Positions 47,664 to 60,394 of a DNA stretch of 64,000 bases are shown here, one piece after another (the stretch's first letter is position 1; each line of letters starts with the position of its first letter). The DNA is from Phycomyces blakesleeanus NRRL 1555(-). Taxonomy: Eukaryota; Mucoromycota; Mucoromycetes; Mucorales; Phycomycetaceae. Under the pieces are notes generated by a model. It had not been told where the DNA came from. It saw only the letters and a list, made by a program, of their open reading frames with translations, and made no database searches. Position numbers and translations under genes: made by a program. The stretch covers positions 62,001 to 126,000 of the forward strand of contig NW_017265139.1 in assembly GCF_001638985.1 (NCBI RefSeq), given 5' to 3'.

Positions 47664-47831
47664 ATGGAATCAAAAATCATCAAGACCTCAACCACCTCTG
47701 TCCCCCGCAACCACAAGCACACCCAGACTCGATCAGAATACCTGCTCACTATTCCTTCTACCTTTTGCCAATGTTGTGGCGTTGATGTCACCCGATTTTG
47801 TCATGAATTTTGGTGCAGACACAACTCATAG
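47664..47831 (+). CDS. Small Cys-rich protein, 55 residues
   Basis: ATG 47664 is preceded by about 140 bases of C/A/T-rich, G-poor leader typical of well-expressed fungal genes, which is the main support. The product starts MESKIIKTSTTSVPRNH and ends with a cluster of five Cys and two His: CQCCGVDVTRFCHEFWCRH. This spacing could bind a metal ion or form disulphides, but no signal peptide precedes it. The 3' side runs into CAG/CAA and AAAC repeats. I do not recognise a family; an upstream in-frame ATG at 47571 would extend it by 31 low-complexity residues. Confidence 0.45.
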   Translation: MESKIIKTSTTSVPRNHKHTQTRSEYLLTIPSTFCQCCGVDVTRFCHEFWCRHNS

Positions 47832-49245
47832 TCATATCCGGCTAATCAAATGAAACCCCAAGTCAAGTCCATTGGTTTCTTTAAACAAACAAACAAACAA
47901 ACAAGCAAGCAACAGCAGCAGCAACAGCAGCAGCAAAAACAAATTTTCATTCATTCAAACAGCGAAAAAAAAGCACATCCAAATCATATAATTTCATTCA
48001 TTTTATTTCATTTCATTTCATTTCATTTCATTTATCTCATTTTATTCATTCATTCATTCTTACTTGTACATACACATATATGTAAATACACAAGCACATT
48101 CATGTCTATGCTATCTTCATTTCATTTCACACAATTGAATCCAATACAACCAACCCAACACAGCTCATCTCCAGCCTGCCTTTCTTTATCTTACCTTGCC
48201 TTATTCTACCCTATCCTGTCCTACTCTACAACATCCTATAATGTCATAGCATGTCATATATCATACAATATATACACATAAATACATTTATACATACACA
48301 TTTTATAATAAAGAAATAATTCATAATAAAACATAATAAAACATTAAAAATTAATTATTCTTTGTCTCTTTTTTCCCCATGTTGTGTACCATGTTGTGTA
48401 CCATGTTGCATGAAACGGAGAGTACACGGGCATTTTATGGGTTCTCCTGCAAAACAGTAAAATATAATAGTAAAGTTACATATACATATACATATACATA
48501 ATTATAATATATATATAAAAGCTGTTCTATAATATAGTATAGAATAGCATCGAAAAAAAGGGAAAAAAAAAGGAAACAAGGAAATAGAACTTTAAAGAAA
48601 AATGGGACTTTTTAGATGTCGATGGAATAAAAATAAAAATAAAGGTCCAAAATGCCGTGATGATCGAGATGGTATTTTAGGCTTAGTTTATCAATGATAA
48701 TCAATTTTGGATCTTACCATTGGTGGATCGGTGCTATGAACTAAACATATGAGACAAATGAGAAAAGAAAGACGACGCAAAACATAACCAACTAGACTAA
48801 AGAAAGCTAGTCAATAGAATTCCCTCTTTCTGTCTTTGTTTTATTATATTGGACTACGCACAAAAAGGAAAATTTCTATACCCTTCTTTTATTAAATGCC
48901 TAGAAGCACACACACACACACACACACAGAAAATCTAGCCTAGCCTAGGCTAAGATAAGCCAAGCCAAGCCAAACTAAACTAAGCGGTATATAATACACC
49001 ATGCCACTCTATTTCAACTCATACTTAAACCACACCATATTACAAAACCACGCAAGAACCACTTGTGGCCTAATAAACTTTCATTCGATTCAAAATTTAT
49101 GCAAATTTTACGTATTCGAAGTCTTTGCCTTATAATTTAATTACTTCTTATATATATATAAAAGATAAATTATGTAAAGATAGTTATAATAGACAAAAGG
49201 CCAGACTTATTTTTTTTATTATGATCATTATGATCATTATTATCA
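47832..49245. other. Low-complexity intergenic region
   Basis: Contains (AAAC)n and CAG/CAA repeats (47880-47940), (TTTCA)n at about 48001-48032, (ATTC)n just after, and (AC)n at 48908-48929. An ORF at 47850-48281 is an artefact of these repeats. No gene seen. Confidence 0.45.
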
Positions 49246-51596
49246 TTACTTGGCCTTGTCGTACTTGGCCTTGTGAATCCAGGAATTTCCCATGATACCC
49301 TGCCCCTGCTTGTCGGCCATTCGATAGTATTTAGCTGCCATGTAAAGGTCCTTTTTAGTACCATGGCCATTGTAATAACAGTGTCCTAAATCGTTCTGGG
49401 CATCAGCATCTCCAAGATCTGCAGCAATTTTGAAAAAGTAGACGGCTGTCTCCTTGTTTTTCTTGCACTATTATCATTGTTATCATTAGCAAAATAAATA
49501 AGTGCATAATATATATCACTTACACCCCATCCGTGTCGGAATGAAACACCTAGTTCATAGATGGCCATAATAAGCTCACCCTTTGAAGCAGAGGTATTTA
49601 CTGTGCTCGAAAGACTATTGATATCCAATACGGCATGCTCAGCTGCCTTTTGAAGGTACTGGAATGCCAGGTGTTCGTTTTTTTTACAGCCCTAGACGCA
49701 ACAAGTTAGTTAATTATTACTATTATTATTTATACGTATATATACTCTCACACACAGACGCAAAAAAAAATTAGTTTTTATAATTTATTATTCTTTACCC
49801 ATCCATGACGAAGTGACACACCATAAAGAAACATGGCGATCGGGAAGTCTAGAGCGGCAGCCTGTCTAAATAACTCGGTAGCCTTTTCAAACTGACCGGC
49901 TTCATGGAACTTGATTCCGTTGTGCACCAATTGCTCAACGCCAGACTCAGTCCCAGACTCAGATCCAGGTCTAAGACCTGACATGGCCGTCTCTTGAGTT
50001 TTCTTGCCAATGTTCTTCCATTTCGATTCCGAAGGTTGTCCAGAAGGTGAGAGCGAAGGAGACGAAGCATTAGAATGAGAATTAGAATGAGAAAAAGAAG
50101 AAGATGGAGAAGGCATCTGGGTATGCAAAAGACTATGCCCGATTGGCGTGTGCGGTGATGCAGAGAGAGGAGACGAAGTAGATCCAATTGGAGATGAGCC
50201 TCCGTGCGAAGATCCTGGTGTGAGCGATCCTGGAGTAATCTGCCAAGGCGAGTCTTGAATTGAAGACGTGCGTTGGTTAGGCACAACCATGTGTTGGCTT
50301 GGAGACGAGACCGAGCGGTTGGGAGTGGGTGGAATGACTAGTGGAGGCAAAGGTTGTGGGTGCTGGCGGGTGTAAGATGAAAGCGAAGATTTGGTTGTAG
50401 TTCCAGTCTGTCTGCTTGTCATTGGTGCAGGTTGAAGAGAAAATACTTCGCTTCTAGATTGTTGTTCTTGCTGTTGTTGGTAATGTTGGTATTGTTGCTG
50501 TGGCTGATATTGTTGCTGTGGCTGATATTGTTGCTGCTGTTGGTGTTCTTGCTGCTGCTGATATTGTTGTTGTTGAGGTTGTTGAGGTTGTTGAGGTTGA
50601 TATTGTCGCGGTTGCTGTTGTTGCTGTTGTTGTTGTTTGATGTTTTTAGTTGGCGGCTCAGAAGTGCTGCTGTAGACTGCATGCTGTGGTAGTTCCACAA
50701 ATGCCTGCTGCATTACATCCGGAAGCTCTGCAAGATGCACACGCGACCTGACTGGTGTAGGAGGCTCCATTGTTCTGATTTCTGGGTCAGGGACGGTTGT
50801 GTCACCAGCGAAAAAGGCAGTTTTTGGATTTGGCAATGCAGTCGTGACAATTTTCATTTTGTGAGGTTTGTTGGTCGCAGTTGCAGTTGCAGTTAAAGAT
50901 GCAGATTCAGATGTAGTAGTAACATGGGATTCTGGAGAGGTTAGGTTGGTGTGGACTACAACTCTTGATTTGATAGGTTTAATAAATGTTTCTCTAGGCA
51001 GATCTGAAGGGCGATAGGCAGTAATAGGATCTACAAGCGATTCACGACCACCAAATGTTTCGTATTTGAAACAATCACTGTTGCGTTCGTTATAATTATA
51101 TTGTTGCTCTTTTGGCTGTAGGAAGATATAGATACATTTTTATATTTTTATATTAGTATAGGTATAGATATATTGATATATTGATATAGATATGTATCTG
51201 TGTCTGTATAATATATATATATATATATACGCTCTTTTTACCGTTTGCCATTGAGGACGGTTGATTCCCTTTCAAATATTAAATTTAATCAATTAACTAT
51301 TTCCTATATATATATATATATATTTTCTACTAGAACAGTTACTGATGAAAGCAAGGTAAAATAAACAATGAGCCTTACATTTTGTCCATCGTATACCGCA
51401 TCGTAGACTGCTGGTGGTAAAGGTATCATTCTACACACTAATTTTAAGTACGACATTTGATTACCCTCTCCCTTTTGCTCGGCCATAAATAAAAATTATT
51501 ATTATTTTACCTAGAGTTTGGTGTCGCACTGCTGAATGAGCTCAATGATTCTGATTTTGGCGATTCATTGTGATTAAAATGAAGCTTCTTGAACAT
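49246..51596 (-). CDS. SEL1-repeat protein of the Nif1/Dsf2 type
   Basis: 623 residues in six exons from ATG 51596 (MFKKLHFNHNESPKSESL) to TAA 49246-49248. The N-terminal 500 residues are disordered: a Pro/Ser/Thr-rich part, a long Gln tract (about 50440-50635) and a Ser/Pro-rich part. The C-terminus has SEL1-like repeats: FHEAGQFEKATELFRQAA, then MFLYGVSLRHGWGCKKNEH, IYELGVSFRHGWGCKKNKET and LGDADAQNDLGHCYYNGHG, ending GNSWIHKAKYDKAK. The paired RHGWG motifs and closing block are those of fission yeast Nif1 and budding yeast Dsf2. Nif1 is described as an inhibitor of the mitotic kinase Nim1/Cdr1, so a role in cell-size or cell-cycle control is a reasonable inference. All exon phases agree. 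Confidence 0.82.
50440..50635 (-). repeat. Polyglutamine-coding tract in the SEL1 gene
   Basis: Minus-strand CAA/CAG codons give long Gln stretches interrupted by Tyr, Pro, Glu and His. Mixed CAA/CAG use, together with the Tyr-Gln-Pro-Gln units, points to repeated expansion of a short module. Such tracts vary in length between strains. Confidence 0.8.
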
Positions 51597-53125
51597 TGTC
51601 CCAAATGTCAATGTCGAAATGTAAACAACAGCTGGGAGAAAATTGAAGAATATATATATATATATATAAAGGGGGCGGAGGAGGGAAAGAGGAAGGGAGG
51701 AAGGGAATATAGAGAGTAAAGGAGTGAAGATAGGAAGAGAGAAAGAGTTGAAGATAGAAAAGAGAGGTAAAGCCAATAAACTAATAATAAGAATAATGAT
51801 TATTATTATTATTATGATCTTATTTTTCTATTCTTTCTTAGCTGGCTGGTTGGTTAGCTGGTTGGCTTGGTTTGTCTTGATTTGATTTGATTAATTAAAA
51901 GAAAATATATATGTTTAAATAATTGTACACAGGAAAATTTACTAATCCATTGTATTTTGAAGCACAAGGCAGAAAGGGCGTATAGAGTGGAAAAGAGGAG
52001 GGAGCTAAAATGACATTGTGTTCTCGTTAGAATATGTTGATAATATAAAATAAAGAGGATAGTTAATTGATCTATCTGTTGTTAGAAATGAGGTCTCAAA
52101 ATAGGGACATTTTGAATGTGTAGCTTGAGCTTAAACGATATTACAAGGTGAGGCCGAGAGCCTTTTTAAGTAGCCAGTACAACCATGAATCTTCCGCGCG
52201 CAAGAAGGATATATATATATAAGTATACTATGTAAAAATACTCTAAAGGCTATTAAATATATTTGTATAATAAAAACAAAATCAATTGCCTACAATATTA
52301 ATACATTGCCTTTATATAACCTTTTGTAAAATACTTCTTTTCCGCGCGTGTGTATGTGTATATATCTGTGTATGTAAGTATGTATCGTTTTCAAATCATT
52401 CGAGGCGTCTTTAGGCTGAGTTGTTAAATTGAAAACATGGAAGATTCAAATGGAGACAAGTGGTACCATTTTTAACTTATTTTATCATATTCTTTTTACT
52501 ATTATTACCATCAACTATCGGTTTTGTTACTGCAGAATCACAAAGTACCAAAAGAGTGCTTATTACGCGAGCATTGACCAATCTGAATTTAATGTTTCTG
52601 AAAGGTATAAATACATATATATTCCTTTTGTGGATCGAAATCCTCAGAGTACGCACAAACAATCATCTTTTCAAATCAATATATCAAGCTATACAAAATT
52701 AGTTCACGAAGAGGCTGAACCGGCATGCACTAAATAGTATTGTACCACCACACGCACACACCCACACTCACAAAACACATTCTACCAAGCTATCAAGTTT
52801 ATCAAGCTTCATAGCAATAAAATGAATATATATTCATTACTGGGCTGACAAATAATATACCTATATCTATATCCATGCGTGTGTATTTGTGTGTGTATGC
52901 GCAAGGTTACTTTATCAGAAGAAATATATAATTAAGAGAAGAAAAGAGGTATCCAAGTCTTATACTTAATATGTATGTTAAGTACATGATTGAGTTGTGC
53001 TTTTGCTTTTGCTTTAGTTTTAGTTTTATTAATATTAATATCGGTAATGAATAATAATGAAAGGTAAAAAAAAGGTACATAGTACTAGTGTTTTATTGTG
53101 TATCACCTTGAAGAAACGTGTATTT
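51597..53125. other. Intergenic with possible signal-peptide-like ORF
   Basis: Mostly AT-rich. At 52460-52610 a plus-strand frame reads FIIFFLLLLPSTIGFVTAES, which resembles a secretion signal, but I find no in-frame ATG, so it is not called as a gene. (TA)n runs at about 51650-51668 lie in the leader of the SEL1 gene. Confidence 0.35.
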
Positions 53126-55039
53126 CTAAAGTATCCACTGGCTGTCAATATAAAGATAATAGACTGACTTACAATAAATAGTAATAAATCCTTTTTGAAT
53201 ATCATTTAGATAATCAAATTCAGGGTCTGCCGCAGGCCGGCGACGTCTTGGCGGAATCAATCTATCTTTTACTGCACAAACTTCATCTTCATTCAAGCAC
53301 ACATATCTCTTATTTCTTTTCTGGTACCACGGCCCATCTGCTCTAATCCGGAATAAGGATGCCGAATTAGCCGCTTGCTTGGACATTTGAATAATTTGAA
53401 ATATCGTAGTATTCTCGGCTTGTTTTGCATATCTCTTGGTTGGACTGTACCAAGATGACAGGTTCCGAATGTCGATTGAGAAAAGAGACTGAGATCTCAG
53501 GTCGACCTTTATCTGTCCATTATCCCACACATAATCATCACTGTCGTCTTCATATTCTCCTGTTTCTGGGAGAAGCTGGCATCGATCCATCGTCAGATGC
53601 GTTAAACCTTGAGCCAATCTCGATAGACTTTCCAGCGCAAGACGCTCAAACACCAAGTTTCGTAGCGTCAGTTTCTTTATAGAGTTTTCTGCATAATCAT
53701 CGTGTATGAAGCTACGGTCTACCAGCATCGCATCCTCTATTGTCAGACTCTCTAGTTTTGGCATGTCGCTCAAAGAAATATCAGGTATTCTGTCTGTACT
53801 TGTCTCTCGGTATCCCTTTAGGCTCAGATGTGATAGCTTGAGTTCACGAAAACACCAGTGAGCACCGTCATGACTGTAAGCTCTGAACGGAATAGAGAGT
53901 GAGACGGTCGACAGATTGCGAAATTGACAGGACATGAGGCTGCCGGCGTTAATCATCGCCATTGCTGGGTCACGATGATCAAGTTTTATAGACCTGATTC
54001 CGCTTTTGGATCTATCCATCTGTCGCGTCATTATGTCTCCCCAGTTGATATTCTTGAGCTCTAGAGTTGTCAAGAGGCGACATTGCTGGAATAATAATTC
54101 CGCAGCTTCTTCACACCCTTCAGGGTAACTACGATGGTCAGCACAAGAACTATTCTCGATACCAAGTGTTCTAATTGATGGATATTTGTGACCAATATAC
54201 TTCAGCCACTGGGCCACATCTTCCATTGTGTCTTCCTCGATAATGAAACGCAGATATTCGACCGAGTCGTACTTCTTGACTGATTCGAGTGAATTTGTTT
54301 GTGAAATAGGGTCGAAATACATGCGTGGAGCAACAAAAGTTAATGCACGAAGACAAGGACATTGTCGCTGAATCAATTCAAGATCCTGATTGTCCAAGAA
54401 TTTGATTTCTGTACGTATGTAAAGAGTTTTGAGAGTAGGTAGTATAGGGTTCGGATTTAGAGACTACATGGATAAATAAAATACATACATTGTTGTTGAC
54501 TTATATATATATATATATATTCCTTTTGAAGGAGAAAAAAAAACATTTGGAGAGTAATTGTGTACAGATATATATGTAAATAAACCAGACAGTAGCTTGT
54601 CACAATTTTGTATATTTTGCTTTATATGATTTCAAAAGTGTACTGGAATAATTTATGAAGAAAAAGTACGTGTACATTGTATTCTTACCAGTCTATCTTC
54701 AGAAAGTATGATATGTAATGGTTCAGATGGATTTATTAGTAGAGACTGCAGACGTGGGCACAATTTCAAGATGTGAAAAAGCTCTTCATTTGGCACGATA
54801 CAACGAATAGCAATAGATCTTATACTTTGTCCGATTGGATAGTCGTCTTGAAGAGTATCACAGCAAGATGTGTAGAAGATCTTCCACTTTTCTACACTTT
54901 TTATATCCACATGCGTATCAAATAGAGACAGTAGAGACGATCTCCAACCTTTGCACACCAATAGACATGTCATTTTGTCTCTCCATGAGATTTGGTTGAC
55001 AATTTGTTCAAGTATAACAAGAGGTGCTGATGAAGCCAT
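53126..55039 (-). CDS. F-box protein with LRR-like solenoid
   Basis: Probable SCF substrate receptor, 562 residues in two exons (55039-54689, 54463-53126). The F-box is at the N-terminus: PLVILEQIVNQISWRDKMTC, then LLVCKGWRSSL. The rest holds irregular leucine-rich elements, for example IRTLGIENSSC, LLTTLELKNINW, LSTVSLSIPF, LKLSHLSLKGY, LESLTIEDAML, IKKLTLRNLVF and LTHLTMDRCQLL. I chose ATG 55039; the longer frame upstream lacks an ATG. A good donor (GTAAGT at about 53163) and an acceptor near 53147 could replace the last residues with a different tail; which form is used cannot be decided here. Such LRR F-box proteins are numerous in zygomycete-type fungi. Confidence 0.8.
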
Positions 55040-55269
55040 GTTTGCCTGAGTAGTTTGCACCAAAGCAAATAAAAGTCGTGCAATTAAAATATATGTTTGC
55101 TAAAAGTTTAATAGAGAAAGTCTACTGTGTTTTGTATAAAGCAGAAATAAATATACTTACTATATGTGTATGCATGTATTACTTTTAATACAAAATAATC
55201 TTTGGATGTCGCGTTGTGACTGTGAATAAATGAGTTTCCATTTCGTGAGTGTTGAGTACTGAATAAACA

Positions 55270-55870
55270 CTAATCCTAGGGAGACGACGTTTTGATTATA
55301 TCTGGTCCTTAAGGATTCGTTTTTACTATAACAGTTAATACAAGCCGGGATACAGAATATTCGTATGAGGATTTTCTTTTGTAATTTTTTTTTAAAAAAA
55401 GGTAGACGAGGATTACTTACGAGTTGTGCCAATTCCGCTACAAGCTTTGCCTGGGAAGGCATGGCATGGCTCAATACCTTTGGAGGATAGATCAAAAAAC
55501 CTTGCTTCTGGCTTTTTTTCAGTGGCAGATCTTGGGTTACTTTCTGGTAATATAGATACAATAGACGAAATAAAAAGACACGATACGTGTAAGAAGGGCC
55601 AATAAATAGTAAAATATTCAACAAGATTGCGTCACAATCTAATGACAGCAACTCATGATAATCTTCTGCATAACTGGCTATTGATATAGTATATTTTGTA
55701 TGGCCAAGTCTAGATTTAGAGCCCAAACAGCTATTAATCGAATATACACGATTTATTTTTTAGGACACACCATTTGTCTTAAAGGATTAGAAAAACGCAC
55801 CGGATCCCGGAGAGGTTGTCAGAATTAATTAGCCCAGTTAGATGGAAACATCGTCCCCGTATGATTGCTG
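55270..55870 (-). mobile_element. KDZ-associated non-autonomous element relic
   Basis: The left end (CTAATCCTAGGGAGACGACG) and right end (ATCGTCCCCGTATGATTGC) are imperfect inverted repeats of about 22 bp, and the right end matches the KDZ terminus at 13188. The minus-strand interior is an ORF of up to 188 codons (55726-55160) without an ATG, containing AEDYHELLSLDCDAILL and FLFRLLYLYYQK. A conserved GTAAGTAA donor lies at about 55415. A second, more decayed copy is at 19953-20653. The repeated ORF suggests a small protein or a captured gene part carried by a non-autonomous family. Confidence 0.65.
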
Positions 55871-57936
55871 ATATCACTTTTAGTTCGCAATAAAATACGC
55901 GTTAGGTTCTTTGTAATGTATCGTCTGAGAAAGTCAGCCAAATCAATTTAAACTTTCTGCAGTAAAGCAAAAAGATACTCTAAATTAAACTAACCTAAAT
56001 GAATAAAAACTGATATATATTTAAGTCACTATAAGTATTAATCACGGCTCTTGCTTTATCAGACATATTTGATACGAAACTCTAGAAGATTTTTGGATCG
56101 ATCTGGTTCAACTCCTGAAGAAGGAAGACCTTAATATCATTGGGAGTTTTTTTAAAGCCCCCTGCTTTTTTTCTCTGGCTTGAATGCTTGGGTATCAATT
56201 TGTGTCAAATGTGCTCTATCGGAATGGGATCCGGGATGTACAACGAATATTCGTTAAAGTATTGGATTTTCCACCAGGTCTTTCATCATGTCATGCAGGA
56301 TCCAGTGTGGTAACGAATACCATTTTTTTGGAACGTAAATATGGTGTCATAAGTCTCATAAAGTTTTTAATACTAAATATTAGGGTGCTTAAATAAAGCA
56401 ATTGGCATGTGTGTCTTTATTTGCAGGCCCTTCAATAAATGATAATAGTCCAAGACTGCCAGTACAGAAACAAACTTACGCCATCACATAAGCCTTTCCA
56501 TATATGTATGTGTATCTGTTGTAATCATTTTTCCTTTTGTAATTTTGTAGGGTTTCTCTCAATGCTCGCAAGGCGCATTTTAATCAGTATTATTGATCTT
56601 TACTATGAGGTTGAGCTCAATTGACCATTCTATCCTTTCACACTCTACTTTCAATACCAAAGATGCCTGATAAATGTATGCATCTTAATAAATAAAACGA
56701 ATGTGCGTCAGATTTCTTTGATGATATGCATAACTTTTAAAAGGGTTTCGTATCATACTTAGAAAAAGTCCTCTAACTTTCGGGACGTTGAGTCTTTCTT
56801 TCTTTCTTTTTTTTTGGTTTTTGTTTTTCTCTGGTCCCCCGGATTCTCGGCCTCGCTTTTATTTTATTTATACCTATTAGCGTTTGTCTTGAAAGCACAA
56901 GACAAAACAAAAAATGACTCTCCAAATAATACGACAAAAAGAAGTGTGTTCAAGAAAAAAAATGCTGATTTTTGATAAAATAAATAAATAAAATAATGAT
57001 GAATTAACTTGGCAGACTGCATAAAAAAAAAGGTATTCTAATCTGATGAATAGATGAGAAAGACGGGTATTTCTATATGAAATACATTTGATATTTTAAG
57101 TTTGATGTACATCCCATGTATGTTTGTAGTGTAATTGTTGAATTAGCGGCAATGATGTATAGTTAAAGGTAATGGCACAACGATAAAGGCTGAACACCAA
57201 AGTGATCTTGAATTATTATTATTATTATTATCTTTCAATATAACTCATTGTTCCTTGACTTATTGAATATATCACAATACCTGTAGAGTAAAAAAAATAT
57301 TACATACAAATTGTGATAAAAAGAAGAAACGTATATACGAGGGCAGCAAGTGTGATTTGTATTGAACAATATGATATTCCTATCAATTAATTAATTCATT
57401 AATATATATAAAAATCTGTAAACAAATGAGAAGAATAAAATCGACACATATTTTACTTGTACTTGCTTTTCGTTCTTCTCTCTATGGCATTATTGTGATC
57501 GAATAACAGTCACTGAAAGGTAATGATAGCAATTCTATTTTGTAATACAATTCATCATCATTCAACTGTCTATAATATTGTACTAAAAAGAGGGCAAAAA
57601 TAAAATCAAATCAAATCAATTCAATTCATAAAATTCTAGATAATCTCATCAAACAATCCCCAAGAAAAACAAAAACAAAAATAGGCTCACAAGGGGGGGA
57701 TTGAATAAAGTGCGTCTAGCCATTGCTCCTTTCGCTAAATATATTTATATGTATAAAGTATTTGGTTGGTGACGTCTGGAAGTACTCAGAATTTCCGCCT
57801 TTCTTATTTCTTTTTCTTTTTTTTTCTATCTTCCGCTCGCGTCTTCTCTCTTTACCTATTTTTTTTATTGTTTTTATTTGCGGATTTTTGGATTATTCTA
57901 CTCGTTCTTCTTCTTTCTCGATAGTTTTGTTTTTTA
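55871..57936. other. Intergenic region, no gene recognised
   Basis: A plus-strand ORF at 56184-56396 (starts MLGYQFVSNVLYRNG) has some coding flavour but no recognisable domain and may be a transposase fragment. The last 150 bases are the pyrimidine-rich leader of RTF1. Confidence 0.35.
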
Positions 57937-60315
57937 ATGGATCACATTGACGATCTTATTCTCTCGCTTGCTAAACCAGGTGATGCAGGATATGTTCCAG
58001 CAGAAGATATCCATGAATCATCATCAAGTGCTGAACTCGCAGACGAAATGCCCCTTAGTGGCAAGAAATCTGGGAAAAAGTCCAAAAAATAGTAATACTA
58101 TATAAAGAATACGAGGGATATAAAGGTTTAATGAACATACGCTTACATGATTATTATAAACTATTATTTTTAGTGCATCAGAATCAGACGACGACGATAA
58201 TGTTTATTCCGATGATGAGAATAATCACAAAAGTTCCGACGATGAAGGAAATGGGGGTGTAGATGAATATGGGCCTGATCTCTATAGGGATGAAGAAGAC
58301 AAGAAAAGGTAAAGAAAGAAAAAAGTATATACATATACATACATCAAAAAACAACAGTTATTCAGGATCATAATTAATTACCCCCCATTCACCCTCTCCT
58401 TTTTGTACGCTAATACTTTTATATACATCTATATATCAATGTAATAGACTATCTGCTCTTCCAGAAGTAGAGAGAGAACGTATTTTGAGTGAACGGTCTG
58501 AAGAACGCCAGCGTAATCTCGAGAGACTCGAGGTTAGAAAGCTTCTAAAAGATGGTAGAAGAGACGATATCACAAGAAGTAAGTGCAATAAACGTAAAAA
58601 AATAAAAAGATAAAGTAGGTAAAAAAGGGGGCTTGCAGTATATTGACAAAGTATTGCAGGATCTACAAGAGTCAAAGAGACGACTACTTCCCGTGCACTT
58701 TCTGAATTGACCAGAAAAAGAGAAGAAAAAAGTAGAGGACACACAAAGCGTCATCGCAAAGACTCGCCTAGTCCAGATAGAAGAAAGCGTAGACGCAGTC
58801 ACTACAGTGAAGGAAGCGAATATGAAAATAGTGATAATGAAAGGGATGATTCTGGAGATGAGAGCCGAAAGGTTAGTGATTATTTCTAATTAATACTATT
58901 TTTTTAAATAAAAAAAAGATAATGCATATTATGTCCATGTTTATTGACTACTAACATTGATAATATATTTGATTAGAGAGAGCCTACTTTGAAAGAATTG
59001 CACGCAATTTGCTTGAAAAGAGAGATGATTGAGAGATGGCTCCACACACCATTTTTTGAGAAAACAGCAATTGGTAATTAGCAAAAACAAAATTTAAAAT
59101 ACTTGTAAAAAAAACGATAATCCAAGAGACCACCTTGCTCACTTATATCTGCATATGCTTTTATGTATGTATGTATGTATTTATTTATTTTTTAAAAAAA
59201 GGGTGCTTTGTACGCTTGCTTATTGGACCGGATCCGCAGACAAAGAAGTTGGTGTACAGACTGTGCCAAATTCAAGGTGGGTCTCCTCTGATCGACTCAC
59301 AAAATATTTCGCAGGCTCTGACAGCACAACATCTTCAGATATTGTACCATATCACAAAGTATACAAAGTGGCACCTGATATCTTTTCCAACAAAGCTATC
59401 AAAGCCAAACATGGAAATGCTGAGCGAGTGTTCCCCATGGACATTGTTTCAAACTCGTTGCCCGAACAGGTATATACATGGAAATGGAGAAACAAACAAA
59501 CAGAAAAATCTTTTTTTTTTGCTATTGCTGTTGAAATTATATATTAACTTTATATATTAAGCATGAATACTCGCGACTTTGCACAACTCTTGAAACAGAG
59601 AAACTTCCTGGACCTACAATCGAGTACGTCCAAAGAAAAGCCAAGGATGTGAAACACGCGCTTGATTATGTATTGAATGACAAGGAAGTAGCTGACATGA
59701 TTGCCAGAAAGAGAGCTGTCAATGGATCTTCTGGTAACGGTGCAATGGAAAAGGCTGAATTGCTGGCCCGTCTTGGAGATGCCAAGAGCAACAATGATGT
59801 AGACAAGATTACCCAGATCACAAAGATGTTGCAGCAGTTGGATGAGAATGCAAGCTATAATAATGCTGGTGATGGAAGGCAACATATTTGGGCTGATCTC
59901 AATAAGCGCAATCGTGAAAGAGATCGCATTGAAGTCCACGAAGCAGAGATGCGTCAGAGTGAAGAACGACGAAGAGCATTTATAGCAAGCACCCAAAATG
60001 CGAGAAAGAAGCAGCTTGAGTCAGCGTAAGTTTTTATTCTTATAAGTTATTCTTATATGAGCTGTCAACTATTTTTCTTTTTCTTTTGTAACTAATATAT
60101 ATCTATATGCGTGTGTGTGTATACACAGAAATAATGCTTCACCAACAGCAACCACGCCTGCAAGTACTAATGGGCAGTCACTTATGATGCCAAAGGCAGT
60201 AAGCAAAGAGGCAGTAGAGGTTGGAAAGGCAACATCAACAAAATCTGGGTATGAAGACCTATTGTCAAAGGTCTCTGCTTCCATGGATTTTGATTTTGAT
60301 GATGACGATGATTAA
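57937..60315 (+). CDS. RTF1: RTF1 homologue, Paf1 transcription-elongation complex
   Basis: Nuclear subunit of the Paf1 complex, which travels with RNA polymerase II and promotes histone H2B ubiquitination. Nine exons give 536 residues, all in phase. The N-terminus MDHIDDLILSLAKPGDAGY is followed by acidic Ser/Asp stretches, a helical ERERILSERSEERQRNLER segment and a basic Ser/Arg region. The Plus3 domain (residues about 230-340) shows LHAICLKREMIERWLHTPFF, GCFVRLLIGPDP, VYKVAPD and FSNKAIKAKHG, then RVFPMDIVSNSLPEQ. A coiled-coil C-terminus ends in DFDFDDDDD. The intron inside Plus3 (59277-59314) is only 38 nt. It is convergent with CENP-K (stop codons about 285 bp apart). Confidence 0.92.
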
Positions 60316-60394
60316 AAGAGGTAATGCGAGCATTAATTATGCTAGTAGAAGCCTTCCGAATCTCCCTCTCCCTCTTACATATCCCTCTCCCCAT

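Noticed and set aside
47850..48281. 143-codon ORF after the small Cys-rich gene
   Set aside because: Made of poly-Gln and His/Phe runs produced by CAG, TTTCA and ATTC simple repeats.
52429..52737. ORFs including a signal-peptide-like stretch
   Set aside because: The hydrophobic frame has no in-frame ATG and the alternative frames lack content; insufficient for a gene call.
56184..56396. 70-codon ORF with possible transposase flavour
   Set aside because: No catalytic motif, no terminal repeats around it; similarity impression too weak.
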